Shown in pieces: positions 37,491 to 46,432 of a stretch of DNA of 64,000 nt. Within the stretch, counting starts at the first letter, position 1. Every line of letters starts with the position of its first letter. The stretch is from Streptomyces sp. CA-210063. Its GTDB lineage: Bacteria > Actinomycetota > Actinomycetes > Streptomycetales > Streptomycetaceae. Under the pieces are notes generated by a model, which searched no databases, was not told where the DNA came from, and saw only the letters and a program-made list of their open reading frames with translations. The stretch covers positions 10,540,001-10,604,000 of the forward strand of contig NZ_CP102512.1 of assembly GCF_024612015.1 (NCBI RefSeq). Direction: 5' to 3'. The translations under genes were made by a program, and so were the position numbers.

Positions 37491-38396
37491 GTGAATCAGC
37501 GGTTTATCCAGATCGACCCGGCGGTGCGGCTATGGTCCGAGGTGCGCGGCGACCCCCGGCATTCCACCCTGTTGCTGATCATGGGGGCCGGGGCGTCTGG
37601 GCTGGGCTGGCCGGAGGGACTGGTTGATGCGTTGGCCGTGCGCCACCGCGTCATCCGCTACGACCACCGGGACACCGGCCGCTCCAGCTTGAGTTTCGAC
37701 ACGCACCCGTACCGCATCGTCGACCTCGCCTCGGACGCGATCGCCGTCCTCGACGCGTACGAAGTGGAGCGGGCGCACATCGTCGGTCACTCCCTCGGCG
37801 GCATGCTCACCCAACTGCTGATCGCCGATCACCCCGAACGGCTGCTCAGCGCGACCGTGATGGGCACCGGCGCTCTCAGCAGCACCCCACTGTCGCACCC
37901 GGACGGCTCCCGAACTCCCGTAGACCGACTCCCGCCCATCGACGCACGGGTGCTCGAACTGTGGTCCCACCCCCACGAGGACCGTGGCCTGGAGGGCGAG
38001 CTGGACCACCGCGTGGAGCACTGGCGGCTGCTCAACGGCGATCAGATCTCCTTCGACTCCGAGGAGTTCCGGGCCTCGGAGCGCCGCATCATCGAGCACG
38101 CCGGGCGCTACGAGGCGCCCATGACCCACGGGCGCGCGGACCACTCCGGCATGGACCGCACCGAGGAACTTGCGCGCACCGAGGTGCCGACCCTGGTTAT
38201 CTCCGCCCCGGCCGAGCCCGTCTTCCCACCGCCGCACCCCGACCATCTCGCCCAAGTGATCGCCGGGGCACGGCTGGTGGAGATACCGGGCATGGGGCAC
38301 GCCCTGCCCCGCGCCGTCCACGCACCCCTGGCCGCGGCCGTTCTCGACCACACCCTGGCCACGGACGCCCGCGCCCGACCAGGGACGGGGACGTAA
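37491..38396 (+). CDS. Alpha/beta hydrolase
   Basis: The 301-residue protein starts at GTG 37491 after GTGAGGAGCGG. The nucleophile elbow GHSLGGM gives Ser101, the oxyanion loop is LIMGAGASGLGWP, and the late PGMGHALP histidine completes the triad. The pattern RYDHRDTGRSS resembles the RdmC/aclacinomycin-methylesterase and epoxide-hydrolase-like group. A strong palindrome sits in its promoter region. The gene lies between the inverted repeats of a possible mobile element together with a broken transposase. Confidence 0.9.
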   Translation: MNQRFIQIDPAVRLWSEVRGDPRHSTLLLIMGAGASGLGWPEGLVDALAVRHRVIRYDHRDTGRSSLSFDTHPYRIVDLASDAIAVLDAYEVERAHIVGHSLGGMLTQLLIADHPERLLSATVMGTGALSSTPLSHPDGSRTPVDRLPPIDARVLELWSHPHEDRGLEGELDHRVEHWRLLNGDQISFDSEEFRASERRIIEHAGRYEAPMTHGRADHSGMDRTEELARTEVPTLVISAPAEPVFPPPHPDHLAQVIAGARLVEIPGMGHALPRAVHAPLAAAVLDHTLATDARARPGTGT

Positions 38397-38721
38397 CCTC
38401 GATCTCCTGGTCGGCTAAGCGCGGCACCTGGCGAGGAAGATCCAGGCGTGTTCGTCAGCTGGCGGCGGATGGTGTGCCGTCCTAGCTGTGCTCAATCCCC
38501 TGGTGGGTGATGCTCGGTGAACGGGGGAACTCGTCCTAGGCTTCAGCTCGCGCCGTTTGCGGCCATCGCCCACCTCAGTGGCGGCCCGATGAGCACACTG
38601 GCGGCCCTCGAACAGAGCTCGCACTTGAGGGGGTCTTTGCTTTCGCCAGATAAGCGGGCGGCCTTCGCGCGATCGTGTGCCGTGTCGAATCAGGCTTCTG
38701 ATCAGCGTGAAGGCCGTGAAA
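38397..38721. other. Region without gene upstream of transposase
   Basis: About 325 bases with no recognisable product. It may contain the true left end of the insertion sequence; a stretch near 38630 (TCTTTGCTTTCGCC) loosely resembles the right end. Confidence 0.4.
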
Positions 38722-39983
38722 ATGAGTCTGCTCTCATCCGGGGCCCGGCGGGAGACGCTGGCGGAAGTCTCTCGTTTTCGGGGCGATTTCTCTGCGTGCC
38801 TGACCGCCCGGGGCGATGAACTGTTCGAGCTCGCGGACGCGGTGCTGTGCGCGGTCGGCCGGGTGAGGTCACCGGTCGATCTGATGCTCACACCGGAGCA
38901 CCGGCGTGGTCACGGAGGGATGTACGGCGGCCTGAACAAGGGGCGTATCGACGCCGAGCAGCTGAGAACGGTGTTGGTCGGCCTGCCGCTGCCGCGTCTC
39001 CCTGATGGGAGGCTGGTCCTGGCCGTCGACGTCTCGCCGTGGTTCCGCTCCGACGCGCCGTGCTCAGCGGAAAGGTTGTTCTGCCATGTCTATGGCCGTG
39101 CGAAGTCCGCATCCCAGTTCATCCCGGGCTGGCCCCACTCCTTCGTCGCCGTCCTGGAGCCCGGCCGCACCTTCTGGACCACGATCGTGGACGTGGACCG
39201 CCTGGGGCCGGTGGACGACGCCACCGCAGTGACTGCCGCCCAGCTCCGCGACGTGGTCGAGCGGTTGATCGCGGCAGGGCAGTGGGTGTCCGGCGATCCG
39301 GAGATCGTCATCGTGGGCGACGCCGGTTACGACATCACCCGCCTCTCCTGGGTCCTGCGGGACCTGCCTGTCGAACTGGTCGGCAGGGTCCGCTCCGACA
39401 GGGTGATGCGGCTGCCGAAACCACCCCGCGTCTACGACCCGCAGGGCGGACGGCCACCCAAGCACGGACCGGAGTTCCGCTTCAACACACCGGAGACCTG
39501 GCCCGAGCCCTCCGTCGTCACCGCGGCGGACACCACGAACTACGGAAAGGCCCAGACCCAGGCATGGGACCGCGTCCACCCACGCCTGACCCGCCGCTCA
39601 GCCTGGATTGACCATGAAGGCGAACTCCCCCTGGCCGAGGGCACCCTGATCAGGCTGAAGGTCGAGCACCTCTCCAAGGACCGCGAAGCGCCACCGGTCT
39701 GGCTGTGGTTCTCCAAGACCGGCGCCAGCATGCAGGACGTCGACCGGTGCGGCCCTGGGAGAGGCCCACCCCGCCCGCGCAGTTGACCCCGGCCCGTGTT
39801 CGCTGCGGGTTCAGGAACATCCGCCCCCACACGCTGTGTCCAGCCCGTGTTCCCAAACCCCGCGGCACCGGCCCCGGACGACCACCCGGTGTGAGGAACC
39901 GGTGGCGGGCTCCCCGCAACGACGTCGGCAAGACCGTCGGACGCTTCGAGACGCTGGTCGCTCTGTGTGACGCCCGAAGATAA
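38722..39983 (+). pseudogene. DDE transposase (IS701-like group) with C-terminal deletion
   Basis: From ATG 38722 the frame reads as a long actinobacterial transposase (LADAVLCAVGRVRSPVDLML, LVLAVDVSPWFRSDA, VGDAGYDITRLSWVL). After QDVDRC near 39752 the catalytic C-terminal part (EHTFRFLKQTLGW region) is missing and the frame shifts. The true C-terminus (RPWERPTPPAQLTPARVRCGF to LVALCDARR) continues in another frame to a stop at 39983. The protein is inactive. Confidence 0.8.
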
Positions 39984-40043
39984 AGAGCAAGCTCAGGGTG
40001 ATGTCGCGGGAAGCCGACGTCCTCGCGCGCGGCGCACGGATCG

Positions 40044-40880
40044 TCAGAACGGGCCCGAGGCGCCGGTTCGCGCCGCAGTGACCGCCACCGTGGTGTACGA
40101 CATCGTGAAGCTGCCCCCGATCGCGTCGAGAACGGCGCCGACATCCTCCAGCACCTGCGCCTGCTTGTTCGACGGGAGTTGGGTGAGTTCCGCGAGGGTC
40201 GGCAGCTGGTCCAGCCATTCGTCGCGTGTGTAGGACCGCTGCCAGTCGTATCGCCACTCTTGCGGGTCGCCGAACCCGCCCACCTCTCGCAACGCGTCGG
40301 CCACCTTGGTGAACGTCGCCTGGTACGCCTCCAGGGGGCGCTTGACCAACTGGAGGTCGAACGGCACATCGGGCACCGCCCGTTGGTAGACCGCGGCGAA
40401 GGCGTCCGCCAGGTCGCAGGGAAGCTGGAAGGCGTGCCAGAACGCCGCCAGCCGGCCGCCGGGTCGCAGTACGCGGGCCGCCTTGGACGCGCCGACGACC
40501 GGGTCCACCCAGTGCCAGGCCTGCCCGGAGACGACCGCGTCGAAGGTTCGGCCGGCGGGATTCCAGGCTTCGAAGGTCGCTACTTCGACCGTGAGCCCGC
40601 TGCGCCGCGCGAACTCGGCCATGCGGCCGTCGGGCTCGACGCCGAGCACCCGGCTGCCGACGGCGTGGAACTGCCGGGCGGCGATGCCGGTGCCGCAGCC
40701 GACGTCCAGGATGTCAGGTCCAGGACTGGCGGTGACGATCTGCTCCACCAGGGCGTCGGGATAGCGGGGCCGGGTCCGGTCGTAGCGCTCGGCGTCCACA
40801 CCGAACGACTCCGCCACGTGTCGGTCTGAATGAAACTCGCTCTCGGAGGGGCCTGATTGCTCCCCCGGTGTCGTCGGCAT
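40044..40880 (-). CDS. Class I SAM-dependent methyltransferase (UbiE/Methyltransf_11 type)
   Basis: The 278-residue protein has SFGVDAERYDRTRPRYP, motif I ILDVGCGTGIAA, then VLGVEPDGRMAEFAR, AVVSGQAWHWVDP and VLRPGGRLAAFWH. This is the classic order for small-molecule methyltransferases of this group, including the QAWHW signature. The start ATG 40880 is the most upstream reasonable one. It diverges from the LysR gene with about 220 bases between. The substrate is unknown. Confidence 0.88.
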   Translation of the reverse strand: MPTTPGEQSGPSESEFHSDRHVAESFGVDAERYDRTRPRYPDALVEQIVTASPGPDILDVGCGTGIAARQFHAVGSRVLGVEPDGRMAEFARRSGLTVEVATFEAWNPAGRTFDAVVSGQAWHWVDPVVGASKAARVLRPGGRLAAFWHAFQLPCDLADAFAAVYQRAVPDVPFDLQLVKRPLEAYQATFTKVADALREVGGFGDPQEWRYDWQRSYTRDEWLDQLPTLAELTQLPSNKQAQVLEDVGAVLDAIGGSFTMSYTTVAVTAARTGASGPF

Positions 40881-41033
40881 TTGCCCACCATAATGCGGGC
40901 ACGCGTCCCATTGCTTTTGTCTTCATCCTTTCCGCACAGCTGTCCGGACACCTGCGAGAGCAGGCCCGGAGCCGCGGTGTTCTCGACATCGCCAGGCCAC
41001 CTGCAAGCCACCGTTCGGACTCGCCCTCGTCCG

Positions 41034-41118
41034 GCGTGCCTTCGGGCCCAATTCCCGCCGCTCGCCAGGAGTTTCGGACATCCGAGACCGCCTATGCTGG
41101 CCATGGACAACATCAATA
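41034..41118 (+). repeat. 85-base element at the LysR promoter (inverted partner at 42116-42200)
   Basis: This block spans the region just before and over the first codons of the LysR gene. Compared without gaps to the reverse complement of 42116-42200, it matches at 58 of 85 positions, with runs such as GCGTGCCT, GCCGCT, TTTCGG and ATCAATA. The partner lies in front of the amidohydrolase gene. A shared LysR-controlled regulatory region or an old duplication are the likely explanations. Confidence 0.65.
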
Positions 41119-42077
41119 GTGCGCGGAGGCCTGGCGGCGTGGGTCTGGATCTGAACCTGCTGGTTCCGTTGGACGCGCTGTTGCAGGAGCGCAGTGTGAC
41201 GCGGGCGGCCCAGCGGCTGGGGCTGAGCCAGCCCACCGTGAGCGCCGCGCTGGCCCGGTTGCGCCGCCACTTCGGCGACGACCTGCTCACCCGTGTCGGC
41301 AACACCTACGAGCTCACCCCGCTGGCCGAGCGTCTGGCCGCGCACACGGCGCAGGCGCTCGGCTCGGCGGACCAGGTCTTTCAGACCCGCCCCGTCTCCG
41401 ACCCCGCCCACGCGCGGCGCGAGTTCACCCTGGTGGTGACCGATATGCATCTGGCCACCTTCGGCCGGACGCTGGCCGGCCTGGTGCGCGACACGGCACC
41501 GGGGGTGCGGCTGCGGTTCGAGCACAACACCCCGCACATCGTCCGCCACGCGCCGGAGCATCTGCGGACCGTTGACGGCATGCTGCTGGCGCAGGGCCTG
41601 TTGGCGAACGTCCCTGCCATCGACCTGTACGACGACCGCTGGGTATGCGTCGTCTCCTCCGACACCCTCACGTCGTCGCCACCGACCCCGGAAGCGCTCG
41701 CCGCACGCCCCTGGGTGCTGCCCTACCACTTCCCGGCGATCGGCTTCTCGCCCCTGCACGGGCTGCACGCCCAGGGCCTGGAACCGCGGGTCGAGATCGC
41801 CATCGAGAACTTCCTGACCATGCCGTTCCTGATCGCCGGCACCGACCGGGTGGGAGTGGTCCCGGAACGCGCCGCCCGCCTGTTCCCCGTCGACAGCGGC
41901 ACGGCCGTTGTCGAGCTGCCGTTCGGCAGGGGGCGGCTGGTGGAATCCCTGTGGTGGCACCCGCTGCACGATCGTGACCCCGCACACGTCTGGCTGAGGA
42001 AGACCGCGGTCGAGGCCGGCCGACTGGTCGCCGCCGATACGGCACAGAGCGCATCGCACGACACACCGCAGAGCTGA
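41103..42077 (+). CDS. LysR family transcriptional regulator
   Basis: The protein of about 324 residues starts with a LysR winged HTH (LNLLVPLDALLQERSVTRAAQRLGLSQPTVSAALARLRRHFGDDLL). An effector-binding domain of normal length follows. It resembles the NodD/LinR-like branch in its RVGNTYELTPLA stretch. ATG 41103 is chosen; ATG 41094 is possible. The related 85-base elements at its own promoter and in front of the amidohydrolase gene suggest that it controls both. Confidence 0.9.
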   Translation: MDNINSARRPGGVGLDLNLLVPLDALLQERSVTRAAQRLGLSQPTVSAALARLRRHFGDDLLTRVGNTYELTPLAERLAAHTAQALGSADQVFQTRPVSDPAHARREFTLVVTDMHLATFGRTLAGLVRDTAPGVRLRFEHNTPHIVRHAPEHLRTVDGMLLAQGLLANVPAIDLYDDRWVCVVSSDTLTSSPPTPEALAARPWVLPYHFPAIGFSPLHGLHAQGLEPRVEIAIENFLTMPFLIAGTDRVGVVPERAARLFPVDSGTAVVELPFGRGRLVESLWWHPLHDRDPAHVWLRKTAVEAGRLVAADTAQSASHDTPQS

Positions 42078-42115
42078 TGGAACATCAACCTGCATGCGTC
42101 CGCTCGGGATGACGG

Positions 42116-42200
42116 TATTGATCTCGTCTATACCCGCCATCGGTGATCTCTCGTTCCCGAAAGGCTGGGTCAGCGGCAAGAGTTGGACGCGCAGGCACGC
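42116..42200 (-). repeat. 85-base element upstream of amidohydrolase (inverted partner at 41034-41118)
   Basis: Read on the minus strand this block aligns with 41034-41118 at 58 of 85 positions without gaps. It ends about 125 bases before the amidohydrolase start at 42326 and directly follows the LysR gene. Confidence 0.65.
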
Positions 42201-42325
42201 CATTGACGTACGACGACCGTGTTGTCCCAACGACCAGTACGCGCAGCTGCCTGCCGCCTGCTCAGCGACAACTGAGCTTGTCCCCCCAATCCCCCCACTT
42301 TTGCGGTTCCTTGGAGATGACTGTT

Positions 42326-43501
42326 ATGCGCAGCGAGCTGCTGGCGCTACGGGCAGGGCATGTCTTCGACGGCGTGGACGTCAGGCAATCGGGCATGGTG
42401 CTGGTCGAGGACGGCGTGATCCGTGACGTGGACTTCACGGGAGCGCCACCTCCGGAGTACGCGACGGTGACGGACTTCGGGCCGGATGCGTGGCTGCTTC
42501 CCGGACTGATCGACGCGCACGTGCATCTGTGCTGGGACGGCACCGACGACGCCGTGGCGCATGTGACGTCCGACGACCACGAGACCGTGCTGGAGACCGC
42601 ACGCGCGGCCGCGGCGACCACGCTGACGGCGGGTGTCACCACGGTCCGGGATCTCGGCGACCGCGACTACCTCACGCTTGCACTGCGCGAGCAGGTGCCG
42701 CCCACGCAGCGCCCCGATATCGTTGCCGCGGGCCCGCCGATCACCGCCCCCGGCGGCCACTGCTGGTTCCTCGGCGGCGAGACCGAGGGGGCCGACGCGC
42801 TACGGGCGGCGGTACGCGAACGCGCCGAGCGCGGCTGCGACGTGGTGAAGGTGATGGCCAGCGGCGGCGCCATGACTCCCGGCTCCAGTGCCCTTGACCA
42901 GCAGTACGACCGGTCCGACCTGCGACTGATCGCCGACGAGGCGCACCGGCTCGGGCTCGGCGTGGCCGCCCACGCCCACGCCGTCCAGGCGATCGCGGAC
43001 GTGGTCGACGCCGGCTTCGACACCATCGAGCACTTCTCCTTCTTCACTCCCGAAGGCGTCGGCCTGCGGCAGGAAGTGCTGGACGAGGTCGTACGGCGAG
43101 GAACGTTCGTCAGCCTCACGGTGGGCATAAGGCCCGGCAAGGAACCGACTCCTCCGGCCGTGGTCGCTCGTTTCGCCGCCCTGATGGACATCGTGGCCAA
43201 GGTCATCGCCTCGGGTGCTCGGGTCGTTCCCGGAACCGACTCAGGCATCAGTCCCGGCAAACCGCACGGCGTCTACCCGTACGGGTTGATCCAGCTCGCC
43301 GAGCTGGGGATGCCGAACCGTGAAGTGCTGCGCTGCGCGACCGCCGAGGCCGCCAAAGCGGTGGGCCGGGCCGGACGCAAGGGCGTACTGCTTCCGTGCG
43401 CGGACGCCGACCTCCTCGTGCTCGGCAGTTCCCCTGTCGACGACATCTCGGCCGTCGCCGACATCCGCGCGGTGTACCGGGCAGGCCACCGGGTGCGTTG
43501 A
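42326..43501 (+). CDS. Metal-dependent amidohydrolase (imidazolonepropionase-like/prolidase group)
   Basis: The 391-residue TIM-barrel amidohydrolase has the metal motif GLIDAHVHL, a bridging lysine in VVKVMASGG, histidines in GVAAHAHA and TIEHFSF, and the aspartate in VPGTDSG. N- and C-terminal beta parts complete the usual two-domain form (the C-terminal part has DADLLVLGSSPVDDI). These enzymes cleave amide or related bonds of small compounds or dipeptides. ATG 42326 fits the GGAGA eight bases upstream; ATG 42317 is an in-frame alternative. It follows the LysR gene and probably is its target. Confidence 0.9.
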   Translation: MRSELLALRAGHVFDGVDVRQSGMVLVEDGVIRDVDFTGAPPPEYATVTDFGPDAWLLPGLIDAHVHLCWDGTDDAVAHVTSDDHETVLETARAAAATTLTAGVTTVRDLGDRDYLTLALREQVPPTQRPDIVAAGPPITAPGGHCWFLGGETEGADALRAAVRERAERGCDVVKVMASGGAMTPGSSALDQQYDRSDLRLIADEAHRLGLGVAAHAHAVQAIADVVDAGFDTIEHFSFFTPEGVGLRQEVLDEVVRRGTFVSLTVGIRPGKEPTPPAVVARFAALMDIVAKVIASGARVVPGTDSGISPGKPHGVYPYGLIQLAELGMPNREVLRCATAEAAKAVGRAGRKGVLLPCADADLLVLGSSPVDDISAVADIRAVYRAGHRVR

Positions 43502-43554
43502 GTGCCCCGGCAACACCCCCTGCCGAAAAATGAACAGAGAGCACACCCAACCGA

Positions 43555-44260
43555 TGAGCACAACAGCGTGGACCAGGCACAAGTCGCCCCAACTCCTCGC
43601 CGCCGCTCTGGCTGTCGTCCTGAGCGACGCGCCCGGTGTGGCGGAGACCGCCGACTCGCCGAAGAACGGCAAAGCCGCCACCACGTACTACATCTCACCG
43701 CGGCGCCGCCCGGCAGCAGACCGCCCAGGACTCCGTCGGCCTGGTCAAGTCCAAGAACGCGGCCGTCTCGCAGGTGTAAGTCGGCGCCGGATTCAAGGTC
43801 GCGGACGTGGCCGGAGCCTTCTCCTCGGACGAAGTCACCCCCGTCAGTCTGCCCGGCTACGGCGAGGTACCCGCGAACGTGGCCAAGATCTGCCAACTGA
43901 CCTGGGGCTGCACCATGCAGGACCCCACCCGAATCCGCTCGGCCACAAGGTGATCGCCGGCACCTTCGCGGCGGTTCTGCCGCCCAGCGGCATACCCCCG
44001 CGGCCCGGGCACGCGAGCTCCGGGAAAGCACGGGACACCTGGGCGAACCGCCCCCAGACGAACGGCGACCCGCCGGGGGCCGGCTGGTATCGCGGCACGC
44101 CGGCCCTCGCGGGCGCACGCGCTGTACACGTGATCACGTGCTCGTCACGTGCACCGTCTCCTGGCGGAACCTCGAGGCCGGTCAGGCCTACCTCGGCCTG
44201 GTCGAGCATGGCGACGACAGCAGGACCGTTGGCGCCACGCCGCTGACGGTCACCTTGTAG
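43555..44260 (+). pseudogene. Broken secreted protein gene(s)
   Basis: A start MSTTAWTRHKSPQLLAAALAV with signal-peptide character is followed by frame changes and stops. Readable pieces are QDSVGLVKSKNAAVSQV (one frame), ADVAGAFSSDEVTPVSLPGYG and KICQLTWGCTMQDP (after a stop at about 43779), and a C-terminal VTCTVSWRNLEAGQAYLGLVE ending at a TAG at 44260. The last piece resembles C-terminal beta domains of secreted subtilisin-like proteases. At least two frameshifts are present. The gene identity is uncertain. Confidence 0.5.
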
Positions 44261-44262
44261 CC

Positions 44263-44298
44263 CCGGGCACGCGCAGCAAGCGGGCTGTGCGTGCCCGG
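44263..44298 (+). terminator. Terminator hairpin after secreted protein relic
   Basis: A perfect 10-base inverted repeat (CCGGGCACGC and GCGTGCCCGG) begins two bases after the TAG at 44260. Its presence supports a once-real gene end there. Confidence 0.6.
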
Positions 44299-44336
44299 CC
44301 CGCACCGCCCGTGGGCACTGGGCCGGTGCGGTGAAC

Positions 44337-44391
44337 GACCCGGCCGCGGACTCCCCGTCGCCACGGGAGCCCGCGGCCGGGTCTCTCTTTT
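44337..44391 (+). terminator. Rho-independent terminator with U tract
   Basis: A perfect 13-base inverted repeat (44337-44349 and 44371-44383) is followed by TCTCTTTTC. It is the second terminator in tandem after the secreted protein relic. On the other strand it lies downstream of the B3/B4 gene. Confidence 0.7.
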
Positions 44392-44563
44392 CACCGACGG
44401 CATCGAGATCACAGGTGATGCCCACGGTCATGCTCGTTCTTGGCCTGCGCTCTCACCGGCCTGGAGGAGTTCGTGGACTCTGCGGGACTGTTCGTGGCGG
44501 GGCGCCGGGGCGGCCGGGTCCTGCACACCGGCCTCGCCGACGAGATCCGCTTCGGTGGCGGTC

Positions 44564-45271
44564 TCAGGTGGTGGCCCGGGGGCGTGCCGGGCTGAGGTAG
44601 CACACGGCGGTCTGTGCGGCATGCGGGGCTAGCAAACCCTGCAGTTCCTCCGCCGCGACCTTGAGGAGGTCGCCGTCGCGGGAGGAGTGGAGGGTTTCGA
44701 GGACGAAGGCGACGTGGGTGGAGTCCTCGGTGACGCGGGTGCGGTGGGCGTCTCGGTGGTTCCAGTGGCGGGTCAGGACGCTGGTGGCGTCCGCGTAGAT
44801 GATCTCGCCGGGCTTGGGGCTCTCGACGGTGTCGGGTTCGCCGAGCGGGGTGAAGGACTCGGTGCCGTCCGCGTACCGGATGTCGACGTCGCCGGTGATC
44901 CGGTCCAGGTCGAAGGCGCCGGCGGGCAGGCCGTGCCGGACGGAGACGGCGTTGTAGGAGTCGACGGCCGGGGTGATGCGCGGCAGCGTTCCCTTCTTGG
45001 CGAGGCGACGGCCGAGCGCGTCGACGCTGGGGCGGATGCGGCGGGGGTTGGTGCCGAAGGAGCGGTAGGCGGTGTGCCAGGCCTCGATGCGGGGGTCGGT
45101 CTCGTCGGCGGGGTGCCAGGTGCCGTCGGCGAGTTGCTGCTCCAGGTCCTCCAGGGCTGTGGTGGTGTGGGGCCAGGGTTCGCGTCCGCGCAGGCCGGTC
45201 GCGGTGACCAGGGCGATGAGGGCATCCGGGAAGGCGTCCGCGACGGCGGGGGTGATGCGGAAGGCGGGCAT
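44564..45271 (-). CDS. B3/B4 tRNA-binding-domain protein
   Basis: The 235-residue protein starts at ATG 45271 (MPAFRITPAVADAFPDAL). It has the stand-alone B3/B4 fold of phenylalanyl-tRNA synthetase beta chains: WHTAYRSFGTNPRRIRPSVDALGRR, ITPAVDSYNAVSVRHGLPAGAFDLDRI, and EIIYADATSVLTRHWNHRD. Single-domain proteins of this kind are thought to act as editing-like or tRNA-related factors; their substrates are mostly unknown. The upstream FMN-binding relic reads in the same direction. Confidence 0.82.
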   Translation of the reverse strand: MPAFRITPAVADAFPDALIALVTATGLRGREPWPHTTTALEDLEQQLADGTWHPADETDPRIEAWHTAYRSFGTNPRRIRPSVDALGRRLAKKGTLPRITPAVDSYNAVSVRHGLPAGAFDLDRITGDVDIRYADGTESFTPLGEPDTVESPKPGEIIYADATSVLTRHWNHRDAHRTRVTEDSTHVAFVLETLHSSRDGDLLKVAAEELQGLLAPHAAQTAVCYLSPARPRATT

Positions 45272-45329
45272 GGGCGGGGTTTCCGTTTCCTGTGTCCTGG
45301 TGTGGGCGGTGGCGGCGGGGGTCAGGGCT

Positions 45330-45615
45330 TTTGGGGGCCGACGCGGTCCCGGCGGCGGCGCTGCCGGCGTGTGGTGGGCAACGACGACCTGGCGGCCCAG
45401 CAGTTCTGCCTTGGCCTTGGGGCCGTCGACGATATGGGCGCGGCAGTGAACTGGACGGCTGTGCAGTAGCTGGTGGGGACGCCGTCGGTGGGCACGGCAA
45501 CGGGCGGATGGCCGGGCAGGCCGTTGGCACTGGGCTGTCCGAAGTCGTGGCCTTCGGTGAGCCATGCTTGCCATTCGGCTTCGTCGAGGCCGGCGTCCCA
45601 GAGCTGGACGGACAT
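45330..45615 (-). pseudogene. FMN-binding split-barrel protein, 5' fragment with frameshift
   Basis: A good GAGGAG precedes ATG 45615 and the product begins MSVQLWDAGLDEAEWQAWL, then GHDFGQPSANGLPGHPPVAVPT, the start of a pyridoxamine-oxidase-fold FMN-binding protein. After that an internal piece is missing. The next recognisable part (HIVDGPKAKAELLGRQV) is in another frame. The barrel cannot form. Confidence 0.65.
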
Positions 45616-45661
45616 GCTGGTCTCCTCGGTCGTCGGCTACGGGGCTGCTCAGGTCCGCCGC

Positions 45662-46317
45662 TCAGGTCAGAGCGAGCAGGCTGACGGCGACGGCGGCGGT
45701 GCCCAGGCCGATGAGCCGGCCGCGGTGGACGCGTTCGGCGAGCACGCTGCGGGCGAGCAGGACCGTGCAGGCCGGGTAGAGGGCGACGATCACGGCGACG
45801 ACGGCGAGGTCCCCGCCGCGGGCGGTGAGCAGGAACAGCAGGTTCGCCACGGAGTCCAGCATGCCTGCGGCTGCCGACATCGCGGACGCGGGCCGCTCCG
45901 GGCCAAGCCTGCGGTACACCACCCCCGCTGCGGCCAGGTGATGGCCGAGGAGACCGCCCGGCCGACGATCAGCGGCGCCACCCGCTGTCGGACGGCGCCC
46001 GGTGCGGGAAGACCAGTTGGAGGGCGATGGCGGCGCCCGCGCCGAAGGCCAGCGGCAGCGCCGTACGGGAGGGGCGCTCCGACCCGGCGCCGTGTCCGGC
46101 GCTGACCAGTACGACCGCCACCAGCGCGAGCGGCAGACCCACCAGTCCGGCGACGGCCAGATGCTCGCCTTGCACCAGGCCCACACCGACGGGCAGAGGC
46201 CGGGGCCGCGATCATCACGGTACGCAGCACATGAGCCTTACGGGCGCCGAGGCCGCCGAGGAAGTCGGCGCATCCATAGGCGAGCGAGCTGCCCAGAGCC
46301 AGCAGCAGAGCGATCAC
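45662..46317 (-). pseudogene. EamA-family transporter with two frameshifts
   Basis: From GTG 46317 the frame reads VIALLLALGSSLAYGCADFLGGLGARKAH. It then shifts; the next membrane part (AVAGLVGLPLALVAVVLVSAG) is in a second frame, and the C-terminal half (MLDSVANLLFLLTARGGDLAVVAVIVALYPA, to LLALT) in a third. Joined, the pieces make a normal EamA exporter of about 10 helices. Two small indels are enough to restore it, so sequencing error should be excluded. It diverges from the XRE-cupin regulator. Confidence 0.75.
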
Positions 46318-46340
46318 AGCACTTCCCTTACAATCATCTG

Positions 46341-46398
46341 AACGACCGCACGGTACAACGTAACGACCGGTCCGTGTCAACCAAACGACCGCGCGGTG
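46341..46398. promoter_or_regulatory. Three helically phased repeats between XRE-cupin gene and transporter
   Basis: The 15-base motif AACGACCGCRCGGTR occurs at 46341-46355 and 46384-46398, with a variant (AACGACCGGTCCGTG) at 46362-46376. The steps of 21 and 22 bases equal two helical turns, so all copies face the same side of the DNA. This is a likely cooperative operator for the XRE-cupin protein. Confidence 0.7.
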
Positions 46399-46432
46399 CA
46401 CTGTGGTGGTCAGTGGCGAGGAGGGAGATCAG

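Larger units (their letters stand above)
37295..39985. mobile_element. Possible transposon bounded by 25-base inverted repeats
   Basis: The 25 bases at 37295-37319 and the reverse complement of 39961-39985 match at 24 positions, and similarity continues a few bases outward. Between them lie the operator-controlled alpha/beta hydrolase and a defective transposase whose last codons fall in the right repeat. The unit is 2.69 kb. Alternatively the left repeat is the remaining tip of a second insertion in the opposite orientation. Confidence 0.5.
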
